Made by a program: the position numbers and the translations under genes | Part shown: positions 34,790-46,217 of the stretch, one piece after another | How the letters are laid out: each line of letters opens with the position of its first letter | Position numbering within the stretch: position 1 is the stretch's first letter | Source: Inia geoffrensis | Lineage: Eukaryota; Chordata; Mammalia; Artiodactyla; Iniidae | Direction: 5' to 3' | DNA: 64,000 bases | Assembly: GCA_036417435.1 (NCBI GenBank) | Contig: CM070900.1 | Location: 116,948,315 to 117,012,314 of the forward strand | Notes under the pieces: model-generated | Database searches by the model: none | The model's input: the letters and a program-made list of their open reading frames with translations, nothing else | Told to the model about the DNA's origin: nothing

Positions 34790-35110
34790 TTGAAGAACAT
34801 TTGCAGACTCATTTGATTGCTTTAAAGCACGCAGGGCACAATGCGTGCTGCGCGGAGCTAGCATTGGCTGGCGGTTGCGTGCTTCGGCGCCCCGGCCAGG
34901 CCACTTGGAATAACAAGTGTATTTGATCGGGAATTACCTAATATGGTGGAAACATTCATGAGTATTTTACACAGTAGAATGGTATTAAAAAACTTCCGTG
35001 TTTTTTCCCTTAAGCCTAATTAAATGTCCAAACATAAGACATGAATCTAATCATTTGAAAAATAATTCAAAGCACTATTTTTCCAAGAACTGACTGAGTT
35101 GGATGCCAAG
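34790..35110. promoter_or_regulatory. Candidate non-coding regulatory segment with a CpG-rich core
   Basis: Within an AT-rich area, 34826-34910 is GC-rich with nine CpGs. Sequences such as 'cattggctggcgg' and 'ggcgccccggccaggcc' offer NF-Y/NFI/SP-like sites. The right flank (to 35110) is AT-rich, with 'cctaattaaatg' homeodomain-type sites, and is free of recognisable transposons. This is inference from composition only; conservation cannot be seen here. Confidence 0.3.
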
Positions 35111-38014
35111 ATAAGAGATTAGCTTGATGTTTTCCATTCACTATTGAGATCCTTCTTTTTCTTTATTTCTTCTTTTTTGTCCTTCTTTAGTTCTGACATC
35201 CTTAGAATGGGAGGAAACACAGAATATAGAGAGGTAGGTTTGAAAATTGTCAGTATTGCCATATTGATTTATTCAAAAGAGAGAGGCTGGTACACAGGCT
35301 TTGCATTTCAATGTGACACGTCAGAATTTGCCATTCACTGTAGCCCTCGAATCTCAGCATTAGGACCCATTAGGTTTCTTCCTAAAGAAGAGGAGCAGAA
35401 CCGTCTAGAACATCAGAAATGACCATCCTGCTTGTGGAGCCATGGCTATGTGGCAACATGGAGGCTGATGACTGAGGTTATTTAGAGTCTCTGACTGAGG
35501 TATAATCAAACAATTATTTTTTCACTATTTAAAAACTTGGCAGATACAGGTTATTTTCATTTTGAGGAAGAAGGGGGTCTTTCCCAAGATGATTTGGGGG
35601 GTGGATTGGAAAACTGGCAAAGCTCGGTGTTCAGATAATGATTCCACTCAGAAGAGGAGTATAATTAAATAACAACGTAGGAACATAAAGATATGAGATT
35701 AAGTTTAAGCAATGAAACTTTTTAAATTATTTGGGGCAAATAATTGACCTATTCTATCATAAAATGAAACTGTTTGGAAGCACCATTGGATGTTGTGCTG
35801 ATGCCAATAGTATTTCCTTTTTTTTTTTCTTTTTGCATCAGTGGTGCATGTCACCTTCCTGCAAGGCAACCAGTTTGCAGATCTGGCCAGAGGGAAAATT
35901 ACTGAACAACAAAATGAAAAGGAGGCGTAAGTCAGCCCAGATCTCTGAACCCTAGGAAAGGCAACTTCCCTTCCGCTCATGAAAGAGGACGATTGTGCTC
36001 AGTACCACTTATCCGGTGCCAACAATCTGGTAAGCCCTCTATTCAGCACCACACCAAGGCTACAGCAAGGTGACCTGGAATTTGGGGCCGAGGTCAGGGA
36101 AAGGTCACTGCCTGAAAAATGAAACTAGTCAAATGGAAAGAATCCTAGGAATGGGTGAGGTTAGTTACCCACAAAAGTAGCCCGATCCAAGAAATGGCAT
36201 AGAAAACTATTTTTTATGACTCCAAAGTTCTAACTCTTTTAAATAATCTTGCTGCCCCTTGCAAGCTGGTGCTAGGATGCTCTGAAGCATGGTCATAGGA
36301 ATCAGCATTTTGTCACAGATTTCTTCCACTCCTTCAACTCTTCAGGTTCCCCAATTCTCTCCTCCCTTTCTTTCCCTTATTTCTGCCACGACCCCAACTT
36401 TAAAACTAAAAACCAGACACCATCACCCTGTTATCTGAAACTCTCTCTGAAAGCTGGTCAGTTTTCCCTTCCCCAACATCTTCCTGGTGCCTCCCTGCAA
36501 AGGCAGAATGTCAAATACACTGATATGTACTTGATAACGTTAGGAGGTCATGGTATGCCATGAGTGCCCATTTGAAACAAACCCTTTCAAGGTTAAAGGA
36601 ACCTTAATGCTTGGAATATTTGTTTGCCCTTTCATCGCTTTTCTTATCTCTTGTGATGCATATGAGTGCTTACAAGGTGGCTTTTAGGCTCAGGGTTACT
36701 TATTTTCAGCCTTCCAAATTAAAACAAACAAAGAAAAACAAGACAAAAAACCCCAAAGATATTTCTTCCCCTGGATGGCAATGTGAAAACATTTCACAAA
36801 TAAATCCACAGATAAAACTATATCACTTTAAATGTGAAAAGGCTAGTACTTTGAAAGGAGTACTTTGAAAAGTATTTTTATTTTAAATAGGTAGCCAGAG
36901 CTGATATGTGCAACTGAAATATTTACTATTCATATGGTTTCTTTTTCTAAGAAACCCCAAAATCATAAAGTTAGAAAGTATTCAATTACTTCTCTTCAAT
37001 GTGTAAAAGGACAGAGAGGGAGATTTCAAGTTCTTTTTGTTTTATATTTGTTGTCAAGAATTAATATAAGAAAGTCAATTTTATATAAAATAATTTCACA
37101 AAATTACTTTTAAGAGAGTCAATTTCCATAGATCAATTTCAGTAGGTCATATAATTCTTTTAATATGAGCTTCTTTTATTAGTGTGTTATAAATTATTTA
37201 TCTTGGAAAAATACATTAAAAACAGAATTAGAATGTCTTTAGTTTATATAGCTCACAGCATTAAGATAGTATAATACATGTTACACAGAGAGAAATGTAA
37301 ATGTGGCCTAAAAGAACATTTTGAGTCAGTTTCACATTAAACATTGAATAGAAAAGTTGACTTATCTTAAAATAAAGCAAGTCACTACATCCTTCTGCTA
37401 CAGGCAAACATTTTGTTTGTAAATAAGGATGCACTGACAGTGCTTGAAAGTGTAGTTCATCAAACTCACAACAAGAAACCAAATATTATGAACATGTAAA
37501 ATCCCATGTTTATTTAATATCCATTACATAACTGGTTCATTGAAACCAGACTTTGTAAAGACAAATAACATTTCTGATGAACATGAACAATATCATATAG
37601 TTGAAATTCATCCTGTGTTTTCACATGCATAAAGATGTCATGATGCAAAAATTTCAACAATAAAGACCTTGCCGTGAATTGGCATGGCATCTCTCAGCGC
37701 TACAAGGCAGCACCAGCCCCATCAGCTTGAGAGGGGAGCTTAGAAACTTTTCATTCATCAAGGGGCTCAGTGATCAGCATGTCCACACTCAGCTGTCGTG
37801 GAACCTTCCCCCAATATCTGAGTTGGTGTCCAGTGTGGTCTGTGTCATGGGTACCTTCTCAGAGGACACATCCAGAGATTAGGAAGGGTATTCCTAGGAC
37901 AGAAAAATAACAAACAAAGCAAGAAACTAAAGGGAATGTGCAGTTAATGTAAAAAGGCTCACTTTAGTCAAGAAGTATGTGTTATGCTTTACAGTATCAA
38001 TTATTGTATTTTTA
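35111..38014. other. No gene recognised; repeat-poor DNA
   Basis: About 2.9 kb with no recognisable young transposon and no gene. A 92-codon frame at 35144-35422 and a 67-codon frame at 37679-37882 have no protein-family signature. A T run near 35818-35830 separates opposing frames. Confidence 0.4.
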
Positions 38015-38215
38015 TAGTTGCTCATATTTATTAAAATTAACTATGTGCCAGGCATGATGTTGAGCACTTTTTTTCATTCACCATCTTATAAAATACTTTA
38101 AAATAAGCACTATAAGAATACTTTAAAATAAGCGCTATAATTATCTCTGTTTTATAAATAGGCAGATGAGCTTGACAGAGGTCAAGAAACATGAATGTGA
38201 TTCACAGTAAATAGT
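38015..38215 (-). mobile_element. MIR SINE with an internal 25-bp tandem duplication
   Basis: Reverse-complement MIR: 'tgtgccaggcatgatgttgagcac', 'attatctctgttttataaataggcagatgagcttgacagaggtcaag'. Within it the 25-bp unit starting aatactttaaaataagc is present twice (38092-38116 and 38117-38141), with one clear internal base difference. Confidence 0.75.
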
Positions 38216-38621
38216 ACAACCAGAATGCCCTTTGTATTATTAAACACAGTCCCGGGAAGGCCAGTTAGCTCCCTGTGCCCAGCATTGTGGGTGACCTGAT
38301 AGCTTCCTCAAAGCCTTTCGAAGCCCTTTTCCGCCTTGCTTTTCTTTACTATGGAGGCTGGAAAACTAAAATTCTTGATATTCTAAAAAGACCTCTTCCT
38401 GTCTCTATGATAATATTTCTCTTTTGCTTCCAATTTAAGTAATTCAAACCACAACACAGCCTTCCTTGATCCTAGGAGTAACCACGTGATAGATTTCAGC
38501 CAAGGAGAAGGTGAAATTGGTAGCTGGGGCTTCCCAGAATTTTTTTTTTTAAGGAGACAGAGTTGGTTGTACAGCAGGTCTCTAGTTATGAGGGTAGATC
38601 TCATGTTAGGTGTTCTAACAG
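38216..38621. other. No feature recognised
   Basis: Spacer DNA; no gene or repeat assigned. Confidence 0.35.
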
Positions 38622-38729
38622 GAAGGAAGAAAGGAAGGAAGGAAAAAAGAGAGAGAGAGAGGAAGAAAGGGAGGAAGGGAGAAAGAAAAAAGAAACGAAG
38701 AGAAAAAGAAAAGAAAAAAAAGAAAGAGA
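38622..38729. repeat. Polypurine GGAA/GAAA tract
   Basis: About 108 nt that is purine on the plus strand except for isolated bases. It is a mix of ggaa, gaaa and (ga)n units. Lys/Glu/Arg-rich frames in it are artefacts. Confidence 0.92.
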
Positions 38730-39344
38730 CAAACTCCTGGTCTCCTTGCCCCTCCATCCTTCTTCTTTATCTATCCTGGGTTATCCATCTTCAGATTTGT
38801 TCATACATAAGGGGAAAAAGTCCTTTCTGCTAAGCCATGTTAATTTGATACTTGTGGCTGACTATACTGATTACCTAAAACTACTTTTTAAAGTTTTATG
38901 ACTTATTGAGGGGGTGGGAGCAATAATCACTAGTATTTGTTAAATAAAAGGATAAATGATTGAGTCATATATCTTAATTGTGGTGTACCATATTTATACA
39001 ATTAAATTAATGTTGGGTGACTTTCCTTTCATATGAATGCTAAACACTAGCACATCTGAAATAGCTATCAGTTCTTATTGCTGTAAGTATGCAGGGTAAA
39101 AAAATAAGCTAAGCCCTCCTGGGTTATGTGCACAGAAAGATGACTATAGACCTGATCAGAGGGCTCCAAAATCCAGAATTGAACTCATTATCAGGCCCAA
39201 CAGAGAAGGCAAGGAGAAGAATCCAGGAGGGAAAATAAGAAATTTTTGCAGAAGGTGAGATACTCAGATTCAAAAATTTTTTCAATTAAATTGAACAAAA
39301 CCCACTTTCTAATCCACTCCCTGTGTTAATGATTGAAATCCCAT
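38730..39344. other. No feature recognised
   Basis: AT-rich; nothing assigned. Confidence 0.35.
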
Positions 39345-39525
39345 CTCCAGGGCTCATTGGGTGTGTGTTCTTAGACAAGCTTGTTTCACCTCTCTGAGTT
39401 ACCAAATGTTTTCAGCCATAAAGTCAACGTTTTGCAACCCATCTCATAGGATTGCTTTTAGGATTAACTAAAGCAATGAATGTGACTTGCCTAGTACTGT
39501 GCCTGACAATAGCATACAAGTAACA
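39345..39525 (+). mobile_element. MIR SINE fragment
   Basis: Sense MIR order: 'ttcttagacaagcttgtttcacctctctgag', 'cataaagtcaacg', 'tctcataggattgcttttaggattaac', 'cttgcctagtactgtgcctgacaatagc'. Confidence 0.7.
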
Positions 39526-39704
39526 GACTTCAATTCCGCCCCACCCCCTCCGCCGGCCCCACCAATCCAGTTCCACATCACTCATCCCCTTTGACAGAAG
39601 TTTGACTTCAAAGACTGCTGTCTAATCTCTGAAAGCATTTTTCCTTTTCTTACTTAATAGCCCAGTCACCATAAAAAGAGCACATTCTGTTGGAGACAGA
39701 TTTT

Positions 39705-39906
39705 TTTTTTTTTTCGGAACGCGGGCCTCTCACTGCCACGGCCCCTCCTGCCACGGAGCACAGGCTCCTGACGCACAGGCCCAGCGGCCACGGCCCACGG
39801 GCCCAGCCGCTCCGCGGCACGCGGGATCCTCCCGCACTGGGGCACGAACACGCGCCCCCTGCATCGGCAGGCGGACTCCCAACCACTGCGCCACCAGGGA
39901 AGCCCT
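39705..39906 (-). mobile_element. CHR-2-type SINE, variant GC-rich copy
   Basis: Complete minus-strand copy with TSD ggagacagatttt (39692-39704) and ggacacagatttt (39907-39919). Compared with the other six CHR-2 copies it has 'ccacggcccacgggc' in place of 'ccatggctcacgggc', 'cctgccacggagcac' in place of 'cccgttgcggagcac', and 'ccgcactggggcacgaacacgcgcc'. It may represent a different subfamily or a separate source gene. Confidence 0.93.
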
Positions 39907-39919
39907 GGACACAGATTTT

Positions 39920-40269
39920 AGTGAAAGAAATGCCTCCTACTAAGATGTAAGCTTCCTGAAGGCAATAACCAAGTCTTATCAATGTTTACATTCCTCAGAA
40001 ACTTGAGTTTCTAAAGAATTTCCAGTTAGGATATCTGAACAAAAAAGAATGTTTGAGCCCACTGTTAACATTTAACGTTTTATCAATCCAAATGACACCT
40101 TTTTAAGGTACAATCTTGTCAGCACTTACTGTTCATTAAGCACAATGCTTGAAGACCCATAAAGCAATTGTAAACAAAAGCAACCCCATAGTATGGATGA
40201 TAATATGAAGGTATAACAAAGCAAAAAAAAAAAAAACACCCCAAATATTTTGTAATATGATAGTTGTTT
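39920..40269. other. No feature recognised
   Basis: AT-rich spacer; nothing assigned. Confidence 0.35.
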
Positions 40270-40430
40270 ACTGTGAACTATTCACTGTGCTAGGCGCCAT
40301 CATACATTAGAAAGGAAAACCAAGGGTCAGAGACTTGACTGGCACTGACTAAAAGTGCCTTACCCGAGTTTGTCTTCAGACCTCTCATTTCCTAATGTCT
40401 GAGCCCCGTGCACTTCACATACTGCATCCT
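40270..40430 (-). mobile_element. MIR SINE fragment
   Basis: Reverse-complement MIR: 'tattcactgtgctaggcgcc', 'gaaaaccaagggtcagagac', 'ccttacccgagtttgtcttcagacctc'. Confidence 0.55.
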
Positions 40431-40529
40431 AGAAGACATACCAATTGTGAATTTATGGGACAAAAAATGGTTTGGTTTGAGGACCTTAATTATTCAGATG
40501 TATAACATCAAAATTATTCATTGCTAGTA

Positions 40530-40742
40530 AAAAGCAATAATAATGTCTAATATTACTATTGCAACATACAAAAGTCTCATTTAATCTTCACAACATTTCT
40601 GTGAGGTACATATCATTACCTTCTCATGTGAATAGATGTTGAAATTCAGGCAGAGGAATGGCCTTTCCCAAGTGACAGACCTTAGACCCACACACTGACC
40701 CCATCGCCTAGTCCAGAGTTCTTTCTACCATACTGCCATATT
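40530..40742 (-). mobile_element. MIR SINE fragment
   Basis: Reverse-complement MIR: 'tctcatttaatcttcacaacatttctgtgaggtac', 'atcattaccttctcatgtgaatagatgttgaaattcaggcagaggaatgg', 'gtccagagttctttctaccatactgcc'. Confidence 0.8.
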
Positions 40743-41676
40743 CTGCTCTCCATGCTACTTTCCCTGAACTTCAGTGAAAAAAAGGACAAAGGAAGGGATG
40801 AGGGCGTGGAATTATTACCATTTTGGTCCTTCCTGCTTCCATTATCTCAAGTGCTTTCTGCTGAACAAGGATTTTTAAAAAACTGGGTGTCTTCTGAGAA
40901 GGCATTCTGATAAATTATGGATTCAATAAAGGAAATATTCCCACTGAGCATGGTTGGGCAAGTATTAGAGTGATTTTCCAAAGGCCCTTAGTTCAAGCTT
41001 GGTTTTCAGTGTGTCCTTTTTCTCTTCCTTAACATCTGTTTTCAAACCAATAGTGAGTAATCACTTTATAAGCTATCATAGCTCTGGGGTATTTAACAGG
41101 TGCTGGAACTCATGTCTAGTCTAGGTCACCAGTTCAGATCCAAAGATACATGTTTCCCTCTTCTTCTAACCTATGACTTCAAGCAGTAAGACCCGACCGA
41201 TATCTTTCAACTAGTATATTGTACCACAAAACCATTCTTCCCTACTTCGATTTAGAGGTGCTGGTGAGGAATCAGCTAGGATTGTTACCACTGGGAACTA
41301 GCAGGGGTAACCATCATTCAGTCCATTGACACATAGCATGTCTTTTATGCTGTTAGAGGCAGGACAGCTGGATATAAGCAACCAGGTAAAGTAGGATAGC
41401 ATATATTCCTTAAAAAAAATTCCTTTTGAGTTTGGGAAAGGTGAAATTAGGGTGAGCAGCAGAAAGGGAAGCAAGGAGTAGTTGACAAAGAAAGATAATG
41501 ATGATCCAAATTTGAACTAAATCAGAAAGAATGACAAAATGAGTCAATAGATAAACATGGAAAGGAGAAAGAGTCAAATGCCAAATGTATCAACTTTGAA
41601 GAATAGAGAACCCTGGACAATAAACCAGAAGATCAGCTAATTCAGCACTCAATTATTCTTAATTAGCTTTTTGATG
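40743..41676. other. No feature recognised
   Basis: About 0.9 kb non-coding; no frame above 60 codons and no repeat assigned. Confidence 0.35.
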
Positions 41677-41686
41677 ATCTTTAAGT

Positions 41687-41907
41687 TTTTTGTTTGTTTG
41701 GTTGGGTTTTTTTTGCGGTACGCGGGCCTCTCATTGTTGTGGCCTCTCCCGCCGTGGAGCACAGGCTCTGGATGCGCAGGCTCAGCGGCCATGGCTCACG
41801 GGCCCAGCCGCTCTGCGGCATGTGGGATCTTCCCAGACCAGGGCACGAACCCGTGTCGCCTGCATCGGCAGGAGGACTCTCAACCACTGAGCCACCAGGG
41901 AAGCCCA
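41687..41907 (-). mobile_element. CHR-2-type SINE, complete
   Basis: Minus-strand copy: T/G-rich tail at the left, 'gcggtacgcgggcctctcat' 3' block, body, and head ending 'ccaccagggaagccc'. TSD atctttaagt at 41677-41686 and 41908-41917. Confidence 0.94.
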
Positions 41908-42179
41908 ATCTTTAAGTATTTAATAACTATTTAACAACTTTGTCTTCAGGTATTATTAAGGAAAGACTCCTGAATCAGGAAGACTCAGTAATATTTACAG
42001 ATAATATCCTGGTTCCTGGAGTGGACAAAAGATGTAAAGGTGTCGTTCACAGCCTAGCTGTGTTTCTGTTCGATTGTGCCATACCTTACATATTTCTTAT
42101 TTTACTCCTTCTTGAACTCCTATTTACAATTATGAAATGCCATATTAGCAAGAGTAAACACTTCTATTTCACCGTTCTC

Positions 42180-42370
42180 GCTAACAAATATTTACTCATT
42201 TAATCTTTGCAACAAACCTCTAAGATAGGATCTATTATTATCCCCATTTTACAGATGAAGAAACTGGCATAGAGAGATCCGGCAACTCTCCAAGTTCATG
42301 GAGAGTGAAGCTAGGATTCAAACTCAGGCAGTTTTCTCCAAGTCGCAATGACTTGGGGAAAATAACCCCT
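42180..42370 (-). mobile_element. MIR SINE
   Basis: Clear reverse-complement MIR: 'ctcatttaatctttgcaacaaacctctaagatagg', 'attattatccccattttacagatgaagaaactgg', 'agagatccggcaactctcc', 'agctaggattcaaactcaggcag'. Confidence 0.85.
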
Positions 42371-43204
42371 ACACCATATTTAACACAGTTAAAATATTTT
42401 GTAGTTTTCTAAGTATACAACTTTAGTTACAAACAAAGCTATAGGTATGTTTCCAAATATTTAGTGGTTCTATAACTTTTCTGAAAAATAAAAGTTTTCT
42501 ATTCAGAAACTGATTTAATTCCTAACCTATTTAGGTATGCAAATTATATTTTTAGAAATAAAAAAGATAATATTATTTTATCTACATAATTATAATAATT
42601 ACTATATAAATATGAAAATTTCATGAAGAACCTAAAAATTGTAATATTTTAACTGGCATTGTTCAAAAGCTAAGCCAGAGCTAATGGGGCACCTCTTTGA
42701 GGTATGTCTAATTTACAAATCACAAAAGACTCCTATCATCATTTCTGGACACTGTAAACATTGTTTGTATTAATGAAAACGCTAGTTCAGTTGGTGGCAT
42801 TTCAAACAAGGAAGCAGAGACTGTACTCTGGAGCTGAACATAAACATAATTGGAAAAGGTGATGATGAACTAAACCATATTTACACAAGCATTTGAAATT
42901 ATGGCTCATGAGTCCTGTAGAATAATTTTCCCCTTTAAAGACAGTCACACACAGTACCCTATTGGTTCATTTCTTGGCATCTTATTCATGCTATAAATCT
43001 CCCAGCTGGGTAGGAAATCTAGTGCATATATCACCACCATTTTTCAAATTAAGCTCATTTCCCTTGCTGAGTGCTTAGACAAAGTAAAATCTCAGGATTT
43101 CTCAATTTGTTTCATTATTTTTTTGAAATCAGAATTTCAACCACTGGCAATTAGAATGACAAACTCCTAGACTTTATATCATGGTAGGGGAGGAATGTGC
43201 ATGG

Positions 43205-43206
<2 letters not shown>
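42371..43206. other. No feature recognised
   Basis: AT-rich non-coding DNA without assignable repeats. Confidence 0.35.

Positions 43207-43242
<36 letters not shown>
43207..43242. repeat. (GT)n microsatellite
   Basis: About 18 GT units, uninterrupted. Confidence 0.95.
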
Positions 43243-43244
<2 letters not shown>

Positions 43245-43736
43245 CATTCATGTGCCCAAAAAGAGACTATTACAATGATGACAAAAATTTAGGACTAGAG
43301 ACTGGTAAGTAAGTATTCTCTAAGAAAATGCATATTTAAAATGAGGTGGACTTTACCTCAGTTGCATATTTATTTACCAGTCAAAGTCATAGAAAACCCA
43401 ACATCATTTCAGGCTTCTTGAAAGGTAAACCAAAAAATGATCAAGCATCTCTGATAAAAGTGTGCAGATATGGCTGGAATGCTGAATATTACAGATGAAA
43501 AAAAGAAACTTTCTACACTTAAAAAAAATACCAGAAGAATACCAAAACTTATTCTGACCAAAAATCATTTCCAGGCAATCTAATGAGTAAATGGTGAACA
43601 TATCAGCCTGAAGCTTTCCTGAAAGTTGCACACTTGGAGTTTCCATCTCTGGCTTTACTAGAAGCATGAACTTTCCATCTATATATCCCAGATATATACT
43701 CTCCAAGAAGACACCAGCATAAAGTACACTAGGGTA
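43243..43736. other. No feature recognised
   Basis: A 100-codon minus-strand frame (43404-43706) has no known motif; AT-rich non-coding DNA otherwise. Confidence 0.35.
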
Positions 43737-43830
43737 GTGGTTCTCAAAATGTGATCCAAGAACTCCTGGGGTTCCATGGAAATCCTATATATAGCCTATG
43801 ATTTAGGCCAATCAGTGGCAACGGCCATCC
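43737..43830. mobile_element. Possible hAT-like terminal fragment
   Basis: 'agtggttctcaaaatgtgatcc' followed by 'ctggggttccatggaaatcc' resembles the ends of small Charlie-group hAT elements. No second terminus or TSD found. Confidence 0.4.
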
Positions 43831-44221
43831 TCTTTGTTTTGGCATAAGCTAATATTTACTTATGATCTACAGTAAAATTAGACGTCAGCTCCTACTGCCT
43901 CATCAAAGAGAGCATGAGTTCTGATGAATTACTTTGAAGGGTATGGCTGGAGTAGGAGTAGGCAGTGGATTCTTGGCTTTATCCAAGTGGCCTGAATGAA
44001 GTATTTTTCCAGGCATGTTCTTGGACACCCACTTCTATGGCATCCTGAGATTTCCAGACTACTATATTCTTTGAGAAAAAGTTTATCCATTCTAAAGGAG
44101 GTAGGTTTCAAATGACTATATGGGGTGTAGTTTCCACTGGAATGATTTCTCTTAATCTTGAGCTTTTACCATTCCCATTGCTGCAGTGCCTGCCCAAAGG
44201 GACTGTGGCTCCTAAAGTCTT

Positions 44222-44429
44222 CAGACTGCCTTTCAGCACATTAACATATTCTTCCCAATCTCACAATGGTAACATCTTAAGGGAAGGAGTTATGGACTTT
44301 CTTCTTTCTTTTGTTATATGCCTAGCAGACTGCCTTTCAGCACATTAACATATTCTTCCCAATCTCACAATGGTAGCATCTTAAGGGAAGGAGTTATGGA
44401 CTTTTTTCTTTCTTTTGTTATATGCCTAG
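44222..44429. repeat. 104-bp tandem duplication
   Basis: Two adjacent 104-bp units (44222-44325 and 44326-44429), each starting cagactgcctttcagcac and ending tatgcctag. By eye they differ at only two bases (taacatc/tagcatc and actttct/acttttt). The duplicated sequence looks like part of an old MIR/L2-type 3' tail that continues into 'cacctgagtctgctgcatag'. Confidence 0.95.
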
Positions 44430-45149
44430 CACCTGAGTCTGCTGCATAGAATCATCTTAAATGAATACATGAAGATACCTAAAGTAGATGACTTGCTATA
44501 GAGTGATACTTGATTACCTAAATGTAAAATTATTATCACAAGGAAAGTAAAAAACATGATCCTAATGCTTTTTAGAAATGTCTAACCATCTCATGCTCTG
44601 CCAAAATGTTTCCTGATACAAAGGGCACTTCTGTGACAACCTCACTCTCCTGCATAGTCATTTGCTAAAGAACACGGGCTACCACTTTCACATCATTGTC
44701 TCCCTGCCTCAGATATATGATACTAAATGAATCTAAAAACCTTCTCTCAATCCCAAACTTTAGACCCACTAAGCTTAGGCGTCATTACCAATTCCATGCC
44801 ATTTTATGATAGCATCTAGACCACAGTGCTTAAGCACCTTACAACATGCTCTTTCATAAGCACTCGTGTTTTGGAGAAAGTGACCAGTCTGTCACCATTC
44901 AGGGCTCCCAATGTCAGCTCACTTTTCTGCTGACACCTTTCTGGCCTATCAGAGATTGTGGAAGAGAGATACTGTGAAAAGACTATTAAGTCTGATCATT
45001 GAAGCAGTTAAACAATGCATCAGATTAAAATGGTATCACTATCATCTTAACAACTTAGACTTCTTAAAGGACTGAAGGAGAGGAAAAAGTTTGATAAATT
45101 TTGACTTCAAATTTGAGTTTTTGAGCTATTTACCTCCTGAACATAAAAT
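44430..45149. other. No feature recognised
   Basis: Non-coding spacer; no frame above 60 codons and no young repeat. Confidence 0.35.
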
Positions 45150-45590
45150 TTCCAACTTGCATCTGTCCGTATATCTGCATAATTATTTTCTCTATGTGGA
45201 ATGTTCTTCTTGCCCCCTCCAAGACAGCAAACTCAGTGTTCTGGGACCATATTCAATGTGATCTCCTCTGTGAAATCTTTCCAGTTTCATCATTAAAACA
45301 CACTCTTATAATTAACTTCTTTTTTTAAAATTTCTTTTTATTTTTTTGAATTTTATTTTATTTATTTTTTTATACAGCAGGTTCTTATTAGTTATCCATT
45401 TTATACATATTAGTGTATATATGCCATCCCAATCTCCCAATTCATCATAATTAATTTCTTACACACATTTCTCCTTGGTCAAATTCTAAGGCCTGTGTCT
45501 TGTTCATCCACATTTATCTACATGTCTACATAACATTGAGTGTCTGGTTAGATATATTAGATACTAAGCAAACATTACGTTCAATGTAAA
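45150..45590 (+). mobile_element. L2 LINE 3'-end, split by an L1 fragment
   Basis: Left part: 'tatgtggaatgttcttcttgccccctcc', 'gtgatctcctctgtgaaatctttcc'. Right part, after the L1 insert: 'ttacacacatttctcc', 'aaggcctgtgtcttgttcatcc', 'gttagatatattagatac'. Together they follow the L2 3' order. Confidence 0.6.
45322..45446 (-). mobile_element. 125-bp severely truncated L1 3' end
   Basis: T-rich tail, then 'tatacagcaggttcttattag', 'ttttatacatattagtgtatatatg', 'atctcccaattcatca'. TSD ataattaacttctt (45308-45321) and ataattaatttctt (45447-45460), one mismatch. It sits inside an older L2, and is the same 3'-UTR type as 22956-23139. Confidence 0.9.
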
Positions 45591-45984
45591 TAATTAATGA
45601 GTGCAACCACCCGTCAGAGATTTCAACTCCTTCTCCCTAAAATGGATGTAGAATTAAGCCATGAAAAAGAAAACCACCTTAAAATTTGATATTTTTTTAT
45701 TATTATTAAAGAAACCATTCATCAAGGAGGGATGAAAGATAAATTTCCCCTTTGGCCTTACATCCTTGTCCTTTCAGACTGGGCAAAAACCATACGCATT
45801 ATTATTCAGCATAATTTAATTCTCATGGTTCTGGGCTACTCGATTATAATTATCTGCTGTAGCACTAATAAAGAAGAGAAAAACATATAAAAGGTAAAGC
45901 CATCTGCCTTGACAAAACCAAGGTCCAAACAATTCCAAGGTCTTCACTTTTCCATGATGATTATATATCTGAGGGGTCAACATT
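45591..45984. other. No feature recognised
   Basis: AT-rich spacer; nothing assigned. Confidence 0.35.
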
Positions 45985-45996
45985 AGAACAGATTTT

Positions 45997-46205
45997 TTTT
46001 TTTTTTTTTTTGCAGTACACAGGCCTTTCACTGTTGTGGCCTCTCCTGTTGCGGCGCACAGGCCCCGGACGCGCAGGCTCAGCGGCCATGGGTCACGGGC
46101 CCAGCCGCTCCGCGGCATGTGGGATCTTCCCGGACCGGGGCACGAACCCATGTCCCTTGCATCGGCAGGCGGACTCCCAACCACTGCGCCACCAGGGAAG
46201 CCCCA
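45997..46205 (-). mobile_element. CHR-2-type SINE, complete
   Basis: Minus-strand copy with a T run of about 20 nt, 3' block 'gcagtacacaggcctttcac', body, and head ending 'ccaccagggaagcccc'. TSD agaacagatttt at 45985-45996 and 46206-46217, perfect. Confidence 0.95.
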
Positions 46206-46217
46206 AGAACAGATTTT

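Noticed and set aside
38383..38901. Lys/Glu/Arg-rich frames of 112-124 codons
   Set aside because: Artefact of the polypurine tract.
39650..39982. 110-codon frame rich in Gly, Pro and Arg
   Set aside because: Read-through of a CHR-2 SINE; similar frames occur over each CHR-2 copy (12.1, 12.8, 20.6, 31.0, 41.7 and 46.0 kb).
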